The translations under genes and the position numbers were made by a program. Under the pieces are notes generated by a model. That model had not been told where the DNA came from, did not search any database, and saw nothing but the letters and a program-made list of their open reading frames with translations. Source: an uncultured Aquimarina sp. (GTDB lineage Bacteria > Bacteroidota > Bacteroidia > Flavobacteriales > Flavobacteriaceae). From it: a stretch of 64,000 bases of DNA. Below, piece after piece: positions 53,031 through 62,812 of the stretch; positions within the stretch are counted from its first letter, which is position 1; the number at the start of each line of letters is the position of its first letter. The stretch is from contig CANLYR010000004.1 in NCBI GenBank assembly GCA_947495425.1, forward strand, positions 111,013 through 175,012, read 5' to 3'.

Positions 53031-54776
53031 ATGCAAAAAATCATACCTATTTTGGGCTTTCTACTTACTTTTTCTTGTACAACTTCAGAAAAAAGAACTA
53101 GCACAACATTCGATTTCACCACAGTTTTTGAAAAAAGTAATGGAACCGAAACCCCGACATATCCCAAAGTAATTGAATATTATCAAAACCTTGCAAAGAC
53201 TTATTCAGAAATTAATATTCAGGAGATTGGAATGACAGACAGTGGAAATCCTTTACATATGGTAACGCTAAATCCGGATCAAGAATTTAATTTCAAAAAA
53301 ATACGAGCAACCAAACGAGTTTTACTTATAAACAACGGTATTCATCCAGGAGAGAGTGATGGTATTGATGCTACTATGTTATTATTTAAAGATATCATTC
53401 AAGGCACGATTGAGAAACCAAAAAATACGGTTTTAGTCACTATTCCTGTATATAATATTGGTGGAGCGCTTCATCGAAACTCGGATACAAGAACGAATCA
53501 AAATGGACCCAAGGAATATGGTTTTAGAGGAAATGCCCGAAACTATGATCTCAATCGTGATTTTATTAAGAATGACACAAAAAATGCAAGAGCTTTTGCT
53601 GAAGTATTTCATCATGTACAGCCGGATATTTTTATCGATAACCATGTGAGTAATGGTGCCGATTACCAGTATACGCTGACACATCTTTTTACCCAGCATA
53701 ATAAATTAAATGGAGAATTAGGGGAATATTTGCATCAAGAAATGCAACCCAAATTAGAAGCTTCGCTTACTTCTAAAGAATGGGACATTACACCCTATGT
53801 TAACGTATGGGGAACGACACCAGACAAAGGTTGGGCGCAATTCATGGATTCTCCCAGATACTCTACGGGCTATACCACCCTTTGGAATACCCTAGGGATG
53901 ATGGTTGAAACTCATATGCTTAAACCTTACAAACAAAGAGTTGAGGGTACTTATGAAATAATGCGTTCTATGATAGACATTACTGAGAAAGATGGGGTAA
54001 CCATACGATCACTCAGAGAAAAAGCATTTTCTAGTTACCCAAAGCAAGAAACCTATCCGGTTCATTGGAAAATTGACACATCACTAGTAACTACCTTTAC
54101 TTTTAAAGGATATGAAGGCGAGTTTATTAATAGTGAAATTACTGGTGCAAGACGATTAAAATATTCCCGAAATAAGCCTTATGCTAAAAAGGTTGAATAT
54201 CAAAATTATTTTATTCCCAGCACTGAAATTACAATTCCTGAAGCCTATATAATTCCGCAAGGATGGTGGAGGGTAATTGACCTTTTAACGCTGAATCAAA
54301 TTGAATTGAATACATTGACTCAAGATTCAACTATTATAGCAGAAACATACCGTATTGCAGCGTATAAAACCAGAGAAATGCCGTACGAAGGTCATTATCT
54401 ACATTATGACACTTCTGTAAAAAAAAGCAAAGAAACTATTACTTTTAAAAAAGGAGATGTTGTAGTTCCTACAGATCAAAAAGGATTTAGGTACTTAATA
54501 GAAACGCTAGAACCAGAAGCTCCTGATTCATTTTTTAACTGGAATTTTTTTGATACCATCCTACAGCAGAAAGAAGGATTTTCTCCCTACGTTTGGGAGG
54601 ATAAAGCTATGTCATTATTAAAGAGTAATAAACAATTAAAAGTGAAATTCGAAGAAAAGAAAAAAGACACTGCTTTTGCTAACAATTGGTATACACAATT
54701 AGATTGGATACATAAACAATCCGACCATTATGAAAAAGCGCATATGAAATATCCCGTATATCGGATTAAGAACTAA
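53031..54776 (+). CDS. M14 family zinc carboxypeptidase-like lipoprotein
   Basis: 581 residues. A lipoprotein signal (LLTFSC) is clear. The zinc ligands are H105 and E108 in INNGIHPGESDG, and H205 in FIDNHVSNGADYQY, with DLNRDFIKND between. Later MVETHMLKPY supplies the general-base region. It removes amino acids from peptide ends, possibly peptidoglycan peptides. The protein is longer than basic M14 enzymes, with a C-terminal part of about 200 residues of unknown function. It is monocistronic and converges on an ABC transporter gene. Confidence 0.9.
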   Translation: MQKIIPILGFLLTFSCTTSEKRTSTTFDFTTVFEKSNGTETPTYPKVIEYYQNLAKTYSEINIQEIGMTDSGNPLHMVTLNPDQEFNFKKIRATKRVLLINNGIHPGESDGIDATMLLFKDIIQGTIEKPKNTVLVTIPVYNIGGALHRNSDTRTNQNGPKEYGFRGNARNYDLNRDFIKNDTKNARAFAEVFHHVQPDIFIDNHVSNGADYQYTLTHLFTQHNKLNGELGEYLHQEMQPKLEASLTSKEWDITPYVNVWGTTPDKGWAQFMDSPRYSTGYTTLWNTLGMMVETHMLKPYKQRVEGTYEIMRSMIDITEKDGVTIRSLREKAFSSYPKQETYPVHWKIDTSLVTTFTFKGYEGEFINSEITGARRLKYSRNKPYAKKVEYQNYFIPSTEITIPEAYIIPQGWWRVIDLLTLNQIELNTLTQDSTIIAETYRIAAYKTREMPYEGHYLHYDTSVKKSKETITFKKGDVVVPTDQKGFRYLIETLEPEAPDSFFNWNFFDTILQQKEGFSPYVWEDKAMSLLKSNKQLKVKFEEKKKDTAFANNWYTQLDWIHKQSDHYEKAHMKYPVYRIKN

Positions 54777-54782
54777 ATCATA

Positions 54783-55460
54783 TCATAAGTTTAATTTATC
54801 TATTTTAGCTTCGATACCAATAGACTTCATTTCTTGCTCAACATAATCAAATTTAGCTTTATCCACGCTTTTTTTAATCATTCCGTTTTTTAAGTAATGT
54901 AAATAGTCACAGGTTTCATGTAATGTTGAAAAAATATGAGACGAAAGGATTATGATCTTGTTACGCTCTTTTAATTTAGACAAGACTTGATTAATTATTA
55001 TATTACTGTGAACATCAACTCCATTGAAAGGCTCATCAAGAATAAAAACATCATTATTCTGCAATAAAATTCCTGTAAGAGCTAGTTTTTTTTTCATACC
55101 TGTTGAATATGTTTCAGCATACTTTTTAAGAGGTAAATCAAAGATGTTTTTTTCATTGAAATCACTAACATTAATATTTCTAGCGTTGCATAATAATTGT
55201 AAATATTCTTTTCCAGTAATCTTAGAAATGAAATAAGGGTTTGTAGGCAAAAATCCAACCGAGTTTTTGATTGCACCTTTATTATAGCTAATCGTTCCTT
55301 TAAAACTTTCTATCCCTGAAACACATCGAAACAATGTCGTTTTACCTGCGCCATTTTCTCCTACAATACCATGAATCTCTCCTGATCTGAAAGATAAATT
55401 TATATTATGCAATACCTGATTGGTACCATATGCCTTATGTACTGAAGTGATTTTGATCAT
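54783..55460 (-). CDS. ABC transporter ATP-binding protein
   Basis: 225 residues. Walker A is GENGAGKTTLFR, the signature YSTGMKKKLALTG has S-T-G-M where S-G-G-Q is usual (common in exporter-type proteins), and Walker B is DVFILDEPFNGVD. It powers the membrane protein encoded just upstream, whose stop overlaps its ATG (ATGA). Substrate unknown. Confidence 0.95.
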   Translation of the reverse strand: MIKITSVHKAYGTNQVLHNINLSFRSGEIHGIVGENGAGKTTLFRCVSGIESFKGTISYNKGAIKNSVGFLPTNPYFISKITGKEYLQLLCNARNINVSDFNEKNIFDLPLKKYAETYSTGMKKKLALTGILLQNNDVFILDEPFNGVDVHSNIIINQVLSKLKERNKIIILSSHIFSTLHETCDYLHYLKNGMIKKSVDKAKFDYVEQEMKSIGIEAKIDKLNL

Positions 55461-56374
55461 TTCAAAAGTTTATTAAGATTGTTTATCGCTCGTGAGTAAT
55501 AGTATGGAATGATAAGTAATAATGCCGGAGGAAATAAAAGGCACAACACTCCTATCACTCCTTGTAACATACTAACACCAGAACTATTAAAAGCATATTT
55601 CATTATGATATACATAACCATATAAAGAAATCCTAACAATTCAAAAATAAAAGCAATATGAATCTGATCAGCATAAAAAATAAATAAAATTACAAGAATA
55701 GGCAGCGATAAAAAAAAACTGTATGTGCCTGCTATACGGATTTTATTTTTCAAAAAGCCTTGAGGGCTCTCAGCATGTACCCAAATATAAAACTGCGGTT
55801 CTAATTTTGAATAATAAAAAGAACAAAGAAAAAAAATAGATAGTATTGCAAAAACACCTAAATTAAAATTATCAACATAAATAGATAGTATTGAAATTCC
55901 ATAGGAAAATAAAAATACTAAATACGTTTTTCTAAATCCAACAGTAAATTCATATGGCCACCTGTAGAAAGGCGTAGGTATTACAAAATTAATTTTATTA
56001 GGCTTCTTTACATAAGAAAGTAAAACAGTTAACACCACAACTATCAAAACCTCAAAATAACACAACTTAAATAACAAAAAACACACAAACGGCAGTACTA
56101 AAAGTAAATGATTTATGATTTTGATACTTCTATACGTGTTTGGCGAAAATTGTTGTTTGATAAAATCATCATGCTCAGGAAAACTAATGACAAAAACAAT
56201 TAAAATGGTTATAAATGAGTAAAGATAATTCGCATATATAAATTTGTCAAAAAAACTCAAGGATACCCAATAAAACAAACAAGGAAATATGATACTAGCA
56301 ATTAATGGTTCAATTCCTAAATCTTTTAATTGTCGATTCAGTCGCTTAAAAAGCAACGAAAAATAAAATTTCAT
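55457..56374 (-). CDS. ABC-type membrane protein (putative permease)
   Basis: 305 residues with about eight membrane segments and few charged residues. I recognise no named family. It directly precedes an ABC ATPase and overlaps it by 4 bases, so I infer it is the permease. It follows the Nudix gene by 3 bases, so all three may share a transcript. The middle loop (NFVIPTPFYRWPYEF) is the most conserved-looking part. Confidence 0.7.
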   Translation of the reverse strand: MKFYFSLLFKRLNRQLKDLGIEPLIASIIFPCLFYWVSLSFFDKFIYANYLYSFITILIVFVISFPEHDDFIKQQFSPNTYRSIKIINHLLLVLPFVCFLLFKLCYFEVLIVVVLTVLLSYVKKPNKINFVIPTPFYRWPYEFTVGFRKTYLVFLFSYGISILSIYVDNFNLGVFAILSIFFLCSFYYSKLEPQFYIWVHAESPQGFLKNKIRIAGTYSFFLSLPILVILFIFYADQIHIAFIFELLGFLYMVMYIIMKYAFNSSGVSMLQGVIGVLCLLFPPALLLIIPYYYSRAINNLNKLLK

Positions 56375-56377
56375 AGG

Positions 56378-56986
56378 TTAGGATAAATAATCATGCGAAA
56401 AGAGTTTTTTGATATTTGCATACGAATTTGTTAATGCTTTCTTTGCTTTCTTCTTGTTTTTCCATTTTACTTTAGTGATCCCTTCATTGGTTTGTGGCAC
56501 AAGTTCTCCATCAAATTCAGTTTTCATCTCGAACCAATATGTAACCTTCAGTCTGAATTCCCCATTTCTTTTAAAGATATGAAAAGTTTTATATAAAAAC
56601 TTAGTGATCTCAAGCCCCGTGACACCAGTCTCCTCTTCTACCTCTCGTATTGCGGCGGTTTCGATATGTTCATTTTTTTCGATTTTACCTTTAGGCAAAT
56701 CCCACTTCCCGTTACGCTTAATGAAGAGAATGTCCATATTAGTATTGTATGCTTTCCCACCTCCAGCAATTACAACAGGTAACTTTGTATACAGATGGTC
56801 TATTAGCTTGTCTTCTTTTTTATGGTGAAGATGATATTTTACCTGCACTTTTGAAGACTCCTTATTAAGGATGTCTCTTATAATCGTTTGAAGATTTGCC
56901 TTTTTTATAGGAATCATTTCATACCCCTGAATAGCCTTTTTTGTAGATAGAATAATAGGCGTATTATTCACAAAAACTTTATACAT
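56378..56986 (-). CDS. Nudix hydrolase
   Basis: 202 residues from ATG 56986 (MYKVFVNN); a TTG six bases upstream is less likely. The Nudix box (GKIEKNEHIETAAIREVEEE with T-G-V after it) is intact, preceded by RNGKWDLPKG. An extra N-terminal segment of about 75 residues (NNTPIILSTKKAIQGYEMI) has no clear family. These enzymes cut a pyrophosphate bond, substrate unknown. It is divergent from pyrE, whose ATG is only 9 bases away. Confidence 0.93.
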   Translation of the reverse strand: MYKVFVNNTPIILSTKKAIQGYEMIPIKKANLQTIIRDILNKESSKVQVKYHLHHKKEDKLIDHLYTKLPVVIAGGGKAYNTNMDILFIKRNGKWDLPKGKIEKNEHIETAAIREVEEETGVTGLEITKFLYKTFHIFKRNGEFRLKVTYWFEMKTEFDGELVPQTNEGITKVKWKNKKKAKKALTNSYANIKKLFSHDYLS

Positions 56987-56989
56987 TTG
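56982..56989 (+). promoter_or_regulatory. Candidate pyrE promoter (-7 box)
   Basis: TACATTTG matches TAnnTTTG and ends 5 bases before the pyrE ATG. Transcription would begin near 56996, at the start codon itself, implying a leaderless or nearly leaderless pyrE transcript. The box overlaps the Nudix start codon on the other strand. Confidence 0.5.
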
Positions 56990-56994
56990 CAACT

Positions 56995-57636
56995 ATGATT
57001 TTTGATAAAGATACAGCAAAAAAAACTGCCGAATTATTACTGCAAATTAATGCAATTAAATTACAACCGCAAGCACCTTTTACTTGGGCATCCGGTTGGA
57101 AATCTCCCATCTATTGTGATAATCGTATCACATTGTCTTATCCAGAAATACGTAATTTTCTCAAGGAGCATCTTGCCAAATTTATTGAGACAACCTATGG
57201 TAAGCCTGATGTAATAGCAGGTGTTGCGACTGGTGCCATTGGCATAGGCATGTTGGTTGCTGATACATTAGATCTTCCATTTATCTATGTGAGACCCGAA
57301 GCAAAAAAACATGGCAGAAAGAATCAAATTGAAGGTATTGTGCCTACAGGTAAAAAAGTAGTCGTAGTCGAAGACTTAATTAGTACAGGAAAGAGTAGCC
57401 TCAATGCTGTTAAAGCGCTAAAAGAAGTAAACGCCAATGTACAAGGAATGGTAGCCATATTTAATTATGGATTCCACATCGCTGTACAGAATTTTGAAGA
57501 AGCGGCATTGTCTTTGCATACGTTGAGTGATTATGAAAATTTATTAGAACAAGCATTAGACACAGACTACATTACACAACAACAAGAAGAAACATTACAA
57601 AGCTGGCGAACAAATCCAGCAGAGTGGAACCTATAA
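56995..57636 (+). CDS. pyrE: Orotate phosphoribosyltransferase
   Basis: 213 residues. It has FTWASGWKSPIYCDNRITLSYP-type WASGWKSPIYCDNR, the PRPP motif VVVVEDLISTGKSS and YVRPEAKKHGRKNQIEG, all typical of PyrE. It makes OMP from orotate and PRPP in pyrimidine synthesis. The start ATG may be the transcript start. It is followed after 15 bases by an SRPBCC gene, a neighbourhood seen in Flavobacteriia. Confidence 0.96.
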   Translation: MIFDKDTAKKTAELLLQINAIKLQPQAPFTWASGWKSPIYCDNRITLSYPEIRNFLKEHLAKFIETTYGKPDVIAGVATGAIGIGMLVADTLDLPFIYVRPEAKKHGRKNQIEGIVPTGKKVVVVEDLISTGKSSLNAVKALKEVNANVQGMVAIFNYGFHIAVQNFEEAALSLHTLSDYENLLEQALDTDYITQQQEETLQSWRTNPAEWNL

Positions 57637-57651
57637 AAATTAGATTGCATC

Positions 57652-58044
57652 ATGAACTTAGAAAGCCCTACGGTACACGTAAATAAAACCGCAGAAGAAG
57701 TATTTGAATTTCTTACAAAAGTTGAGAACTTTGAACAACTTATGCCAGAAAGCAAGCAAAAATTTGAAAAAATAAGTGACTCAAGGTTTCTTTTTCAATT
57801 AAAAGGAATGCCCGAATTAGTATTAGATCAAAAAGAAAGCACACCATCAAGTCAAGTTGTGCTTGGCGCAGCGAGTGATAAGCTTCCTTTTACACTAAAA
57901 GCAGACATAGGAGATACCGAAGATGGAAAAAGCACCACTAAACTTACATTTGATGGCGAGTTTAATGCTATGATGGCCATGATGATCAAAAACCCAATCC
58001 AAAACTTCATTAATACCCTTAGTGAAAATATTGGAAAATTATAA
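57652..58044 (+). CDS. SRPBCC-like protein downstream of pyrE
   Basis: 130 residues. It starts MNLESPTVHVNKTAEEVFEF and has LTKVENFEQLMPESKQKFEK, LFQLKGMPELVLDQKES and DGEFNAMMAMMIKNPIQNFI, matching a helix-grip SRPBCC protein. It is on the same transcript as pyrE (15-base gap). Function is unknown; lipid or other hydrophobic binding is possible. Confidence 0.8.
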   Translation: MNLESPTVHVNKTAEEVFEFLTKVENFEQLMPESKQKFEKISDSRFLFQLKGMPELVLDQKESTPSSQVVLGAASDKLPFTLKADIGDTEDGKSTTKLTFDGEFNAMMAMMIKNPIQNFINTLSENIGKL

Positions 58045-58124
58045 TTGAGAGTCTTTTGGTATTTTGATATTTGAAATTTTTAATAAATATGCTTTCACTT
58101 ATCAAACACTAAGATACGCTTATA

Positions 58125-58856
58125 TTAATACAGTAGTTTAATTTCTTTAAGTCCAAACTCAGAAACAATTTCATCTTCTAACAAGATCTGAAGTTTACCC
58201 TGATCAGTAATCGACTTGATGATTCCCACAAAAGAATCACCCTCTACATTCAAAAATGTTGAGGGTTTGTTTTTTCTAAAAAGAATAGACTCATATTCCT
58301 TTTTTAGAGCTGCAAAAATAGAAACATTCAATACAGAAAAACGTTTCTCTAGTGTAGCGACTAACATATGTAAAATCTCTTCAATGTTAAAACTTTTACC
58401 TAGAATTTGTATTAAAGATCCTGCCTGGGGGAGGTTATCAAATGCTACTTGATTGATATTAATCCCTATACCAATTATCGCGCCAGTTAATCTGCCATTC
58501 TTAACCACGTTTTCTATCAAAACGCCACAAATCTTTAATCGATCTGACAGAATGTCGTTAGGCCATTTTATAGATAATTTTGGCACCATGATATTACTCA
58601 ACATATCACAAATAGCTAATGATGTGCTTATAGAAATATAAAATTGATCTACCAGCTTTAATCCTGAGACAGGCATAAACACACTACACGTAAGATTTTC
58701 CCCCGCGTTACTTTGCCATACAGTACCCATCTGTCCCTTACCAGCAAGTTGCTCTGTTGCCGTAACACAAACTGGATCGATTAGTTGTTTTTCACGATTT
58801 AATTCTCTAAGAAAAGTATTTGTAGACGCAATGGCATCAACTTTGATTATATCCAT
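58125..58856 (-). CDS. birA: Biotin protein ligase (BirA type, no DNA-binding domain)
   Basis: 243 residues. It begins with SPANTSTFLR-type ASTNTFLRELN, and has AGKGQMGTVWQSNAGENL, SIKWPNDILSDRLKICGVLIEN and GIGININQVAF. There is no N-terminal helix-turn-helix, so it is the mono-functional kind. It attaches biotin to pyruvate carboxylase (in this window) and other carriers. It is divergent from rsfS by 89 bases. Confidence 0.93.
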   Translation of the reverse strand: MDIIKVDAIASTNTFLRELNREKQLIDPVCVTATEQLAGKGQMGTVWQSNAGENLTCSVFMPVSGLKLVDQFYISISTSLAICDMLSNIMVPKLSIKWPNDILSDRLKICGVLIENVVKNGRLTGAIIGIGININQVAFDNLPQAGSLIQILGKSFNIEEILHMLVATLEKRFSVLNVSIFAALKKEYESILFRKNKPSTFLNVEGDSFVGIIKSITDQGKLQILLEDEIVSEFGLKEIKLLY

Positions 58857-58945
58857 ATAAAAGGTGTAAAAGTTTCATAAATGTCAGAATAATAAAGGTA
58901 TTAAAATGATAAAAAGTAATAACTTTACACAAATTAAAAAAATGC

Positions 58946-59317
58946 ATGACAAAAAAAGAAATTGGTACTGATCAATTAATCACTCAAATATTAAAAGGTA
59001 TTGAAGAAGTTAAAGGTAAAGACATTAATATTTTAGATCTCAGAGATATCGAAAATACAGTATGTGATTACTTTATAATCTGCAATGGAACTTCTAATAC
59101 TCAGGTAAATGCAATTGTAAATTCCATCCAAAAAACAGTAAGTAAACAACTTAAAGACAAACCTTGGCATGTAGAAGGTAGTGAAAATTCTGAATGGGTA
59201 TTGATTGATTACGTAAATATCGTAGTTCACGTTTTCCAAAAACATATAAGAGAATTCTATGATATTGAAGGTCTTTGGGGAGATGCCAAAACTACCATTA
59301 TTGAAACAAATTATTAA
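58946..59317 (+). CDS. rsfS: Ribosome silencing factor
   Basis: 123 residues. It has ILDLRDIENTVCDYFIICNGTSNTQ-type motifs and WHVEGSENSEWVLIDYVNIVVHVF, characteristic of RsfS/Iojap. It binds uL14 to stop the subunits joining when nutrients are low. It precedes ftsH by 13 bases, a fixed neighbour in Flavobacteriia. Start ATG at 58946 is the only sensible choice. Confidence 0.95.
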   Translation: MTKKEIGTDQLITQILKGIEEVKGKDINILDLRDIENTVCDYFIICNGTSNTQVNAIVNSIQKTVSKQLKDKPWHVEGSENSEWVLIDYVNIVVHVFQKHIREFYDIEGLWGDAKTTIIETNY

Positions 59318-59330
59318 AAGAAAACCGTAA

Positions 59331-61280
59331 ATGGCGAAAGACAATAAAAAAACAGAACCAAATAAAAAACCAAAATTTAGTGCATACTGGATTTATGCGA
59401 TTATTATCGTTGGTTTTTTAGTATTAAACTTTGTCGGCGGAAGCGGACTAGGATCAGCTCCTACCACATCACCTTCTGATTTTCAAGACTTTTTAAGTAA
59501 CGGCGAAGTAGAAAAAGTGGTGATTATAAATCGCCGACAAGCTAAAGTATATCTTACAAACGAAGCGAAATCTTTAGATAAGCATCAAAAAAATAAAGGT
59601 AACTCTCTGTTACCAGCTAGTCCTAGTGATCCGGACTACCAGTTTGAATTTGGAGACTTACAAAATTTTGAAAATGAAATTGCAGATGTAAAAAGTAAAA
59701 ATGGATTATCTACTCAGGTAACTTATGATACAGAAAGCAACGTATGGGGAGAAATTTTTATCACATTGTTGCCATTCGCCCTAATTATAGGCGTATGGAT
59801 ATTCATAATGCGCAGAATGAGTGGAGGTGCCGGCGGCGGCGGCGGACAGATTTTTAATATTGGAAAATCTAAGGCTAAGCTTTTTGATCAAAACACCGAG
59901 GTGAAAGTCTCTTTTGAAAACGTAGCTGGTCTTGAAGGAGCTAAGGAAGAAGTACAAGAAATTGTTGATTTCCTTAAAAATCCAGAGAAATATACCTCAC
60001 TAGGTGGAAAAATTCCGAAAGGAGCATTATTAGTTGGTCCTCCTGGAACTGGTAAAACCTTATTAGCCAAAGCAGTTGCCGGAGAAGCAAAAGTACCTTT
60101 CTTCTCGCTATCTGGATCTGATTTTGTTGAAATGTTTGTTGGTGTTGGAGCCTCTAGAGTAAGAGACCTTTTCAAACAAGCCAAAGAAAAATCCCCAGCT
60201 ATCATATTTATTGATGAAATTGATGCTGTAGGTAGAGCCAGAGGTAAAAGTAATTTCTCAGGATCTAATGACGAAAGAGAAAATACACTAAATCAACTGT
60301 TGACAGAAATGGATGGTTTTGGCACAAATACCAATGTGATTGTAATTGCTGCAACAAATAGAGCAGACGTGCTTGATAAAGCCTTACTTCGTGCTGGTCG
60401 CTTTGATCGTCAAATTTATGTAGACCTTCCGGATGTTCGTGAGCGTAAAGAAATATTCGATGTTCATTTAAAGCCATTAAAGAAAGTTGAAAATGAATTA
60501 GATACCGAATTCATGGCAAAACAAACTCCGGGATTCTCTGGCGCTGATATTGCAAATGTATGTAACGAAGCTGCTTTAATTGCTGCAAGAAAAGGTAATA
60601 AAGCAGTGGGAAAACAAGATTTTCTGGATGCAGTAGATAGAATTGTTGGAGGATTAGAGAAAAAGAATAAAATTATTACTCCAGAAGAAAAACGAGCTAT
60701 TGCTTTTCACGAAGCAGGTCACGCAACTGTGAGTTGGATGCTAGAACACGCTGCTCCCTTAGTAAAAGTTACTATTGTACCCAGAGGGCAATCTCTCGGG
60801 GCTGCTTGGTATTTACCTGAAGAAAGGTTAATTGTACGACCAAATCAAATGCTTGATGAAATGTGTGCTGCATTAGGAGGTCGCGCCGCAGAACAAGTAA
60901 TATTTAATGAAATTTCTACAGGAGCTCTAAGTGACTTAGAAAAAGTAACTAAGCAAGCGAGAGCTATGGTTACAGTATATGGATTAAATGACAAAGTAGG
61001 AAACCTTACCTACTATGATTCTTCGGGACAAAGTGAGTATAATTTCACAAAACCATATAGTGAACAAACTAGTGAGCTTATTGATAAAGAAATTTCAAAT
61101 ATAATTGAAGAGCAGTATCAACGTGCAATTAAATTATTAGAAAAAAATAAAGATAAGCTAACAGAACTTGCTGAAGTATTATTAGAAAAGGAAGTTATTT
61201 TTAAAGATAACCTAGAAAAAATATTTGGAGAGCGACCTTTTGACAAAAAAGAAGAAGAAATCGTTAAAGAACCTTCATAA
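59331..61280 (+). CDS. ftsH: ATP-dependent zinc metalloprotease FtsH
   Basis: 649 residues. A first membrane helix ([18 protein letters not shown]), a periplasmic part and a second helix ([18 protein letters not shown]) are followed by AAA+ (Walker A GPPGTGKT at 236-243, Walker [11 protein letters not shown]) and the peptidase domain with H460, E461, H464 in FHEAGHA. It digests membrane and regulatory proteins. Length is standard. A strong terminator follows. Confidence 0.98.
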   Translation: MAKDNKKTEPNKKPKFSAYWIYAIIIVGFLVLNFVGGSGLGSAPTTSPSDFQDFLSNGEVEKVVIINRRQAKVYLTNEAKSLDKHQKNKGNSLLPASPSDPDYQFEFGDLQNFENEIADVKSKNGLSTQVTYDTESNVWGEIFITLLPFALIIGVWIFIMRRMSGGAGGGGGQIFNIGKSKAKLFDQNTEVKVSFENVAGLEGAKEEVQEIVDFLKNPEKYTSLGGKIPKGALLVGPPGTGKTLLAKAVAGEAKVPFFSLSGSDFVEMFVGVGASRVRDLFKQAKEKSPAIIFIDEIDAVGRARGKSNFSGSNDERENTLNQLLTEMDGFGTNTNVIVIAATNRADVLDKALLRAGRFDRQIYVDLPDVRERKEIFDVHLKPLKKVENELDTEFMAKQTPGFSGADIANVCNEAALIAARKGNKAVGKQDFLDAVDRIVGGLEKKNKIITPEEKRAIAFHEAGHATVSWMLEHAAPLVKVTIVPRGQSLGAAWYLPEERLIVRPNQMLDEMCAALGGRAAEQVIFNEISTGALSDLEKVTKQARAMVTVYGLNDKVGNLTYYDSSGQSEYNFTKPYSEQTSELIDKEISNIIEEQYQRAIKLLEKNKDKLTELAEVLLEKEVIFKDNLEKIFGERPFDKKEEEIVKEPS

Positions 61281-61305
61281 ATACGATATTTTTACTTGTA
61301 AAATG

Positions 61306-61347
61306 AAAAATCTTAACCTAACAGAATATTAGGTTAAGATTTTTTTT
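61306..61347 (+). terminator. ftsH terminator
   Basis: Arms 61306-61321 and 61329-61344 are exact 16-bp complements with a 7-base loop (CAGAATA), followed by T to 61347. The T run flows into the -7 box of the next gene. Confidence 0.92.
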
Positions 61348-61354
61348 ATCTTTG
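61347..61354 (+). promoter_or_regulatory. Candidate LUD/cdsA/psd promoter (-7 box)
   Basis: TATCTTTG matches TAnnTTTG and begins at the last T of the ftsH terminator. Transcription would start near 61361, 35 bases before the LUD gene ATG. No -33 box is seen. Confidence 0.5.
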
Positions 61355-61395
61355 AAAGTATTGTATAATCCTAATTTCCCAATCATAAATCAAAA

Positions 61396-62007
61396 ATGAG
61401 TCTATTTAGAAGAATATTTTCCTCAAAATCTAAATCAGACCAAAAGAGTAAGGAGCGGCATATAGATGATCGCAGTAAATATATGCCCGAAATCGATCTT
61501 CCGATTGATGAAAGCTTTATGATGAATTTCAAAAGAAATGGAGGCAAATTTCTATATTGTGATGATGATGCAGAAGTTCTTGATTCTTTTGATAAAATTC
61601 TCTTAGAGAATGATTGGTATGAGAAAGATGTATGTTCTTTTGATATTGGTTTAGAACATAAATTCTCAGGTTTCAACTTGAATTTTGTCAAAAATTCTTC
61701 TGCTTCTTTCTTTTTTACTACGTGTGAATATTTAATAGCCGATACTGGAGCAATCTTAGTATCTTCAAATCAACTCAGAGAAAAAAAACTCACCGAGTTG
61801 TCTGATAATTTTGTAATCCTAGCCTCTACAAGTCAGCTAGTTAAAAGTATAAGCGAAGGCCTTAAGGGAATCAAAGAAAAAAATAAAAATTCGATACCCT
61901 CTAACATTACTACAATAAAAGACTTTGAACCACAAAAAGAAAAGGATTTCTTAAGCTATGGAAATAGTTCAAAAAATCTATATTTGCTGCTGCTGGAAGA
62001 TTTATAA
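61396..62007 (+). CDS. LUD domain protein (LutC-like)
   Basis: 203 residues. It has KFLYCDDDAEVLDSFDKILLEN, FFFTTCEYLIADTGAILVSS and FVILASTSQLVKSISEGLKG, the order of the LUD domain, named for lactate utilization. It is unlike LutC in its N-terminal half, so the role is uncertain. It ends 1 base before cdsA and shares its transcript. Confidence 0.82.
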   Translation: MSLFRRIFSSKSKSDQKSKERHIDDRSKYMPEIDLPIDESFMMNFKRNGGKFLYCDDDAEVLDSFDKILLENDWYEKDVCSFDIGLEHKFSGFNLNFVKNSSASFFFTTCEYLIADTGAILVSSNQLREKKLTELSDNFVILASTSQLVKSISEGLKGIKEKNKNSIPSNITTIKDFEPQKEKDFLSYGNSSKNLYLLLLEDL

Positions 62008-62008
62008 T

Positions 62009-62812
62009 ATGAAAGAACTATTAACAAGGTCTTTATCGGGATTTTTATATGTCTCGATTTTATTAGTATCAATATTTGTATCTAAATATACATTTATTGG
62101 CGTATTTTTTGTCTTTGGAATGATTTCTATTTTTGAATTCCAAAAATTAGTTCATCTCAAAAATAAAGGGCTGTATATTATATTTATAGTGCTTTTAACC
62201 CTACTAAACATATTTCAAAATCAATCCTATCTGATAATTCCAATTTTAGCACTCACCATTATTACAGAATTGTTTTTAGTAAAAGACCTGGTAACGATTC
62301 GAATAATTCCAATGTATGAAAAACGTAAATACAGAACCAGTATCTTTTATTTAATTACTTCGATTATTTTTCTAACACTTGTTCCCAACTATTCTGGTGA
62401 GTATCAACCCCTCATTATTGCAGGAGCTTTTTTAATCACATGGACTAATGACTCTTTTGCTTATCTCGTAGGAAAAAACCTGGGCAAGCACAAGCTATTG
62501 CAACGTATATCTCCTAAAAAAACTATCGAAGGTTTTATTGGTGGTTTTGTCTTCTCAATATTAGCGGGTTATTTAATTGCCATTTTTTCTAATACCTTAA
62601 CAATAAGCATTTGGTTGATTATAAGTATAATTATGAGTATTTTTGGGACATTAGGTGATTTAATACAATCAAAATTTAAAAGACAGGCAGGAGTTAAAGA
62701 TAGCGGAACTATAATGCCTGGACATGGTGGTATTTATGATCGTTTAGATAGCGTTATATTTGCTAGCCCATTTTTATACGGATTTTTACAAATTTTAGAG
62801 CATGTTTCATAA
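62009..62812 (+). CDS. cdsA: Phosphatidate cytidylyltransferase
   Basis: 267 residues from ATG 62009 (MKELLTRSLSG); an in-frame reading from 61958 overlaps the LUD gene and lacks a membrane start. Multiple membrane segments are followed by the CdsA signature SPKKTIEGFIGGFVFSI and, at the end, SKFKRQAGVKDSGTIMPGHG with DRLDS. It makes CDP-diacylglycerol for phospholipids. Overlaps psd by 11 bases. Confidence 0.97.
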   Translation: MKELLTRSLSGFLYVSILLVSIFVSKYTFIGVFFVFGMISIFEFQKLVHLKNKGLYIIFIVLLTLLNIFQNQSYLIIPILALTIITELFLVKDLVTIRIIPMYEKRKYRTSIFYLITSIIFLTLVPNYSGEYQPLIIAGAFLITWTNDSFAYLVGKNLGKHKLLQRISPKKTIEGFIGGFVFSILAGYLIAIFSNTLTISIWLIISIIMSIFGTLGDLIQSKFKRQAGVKDSGTIMPGHGGIYDRLDSVIFASPFLYGFLQILEHVS

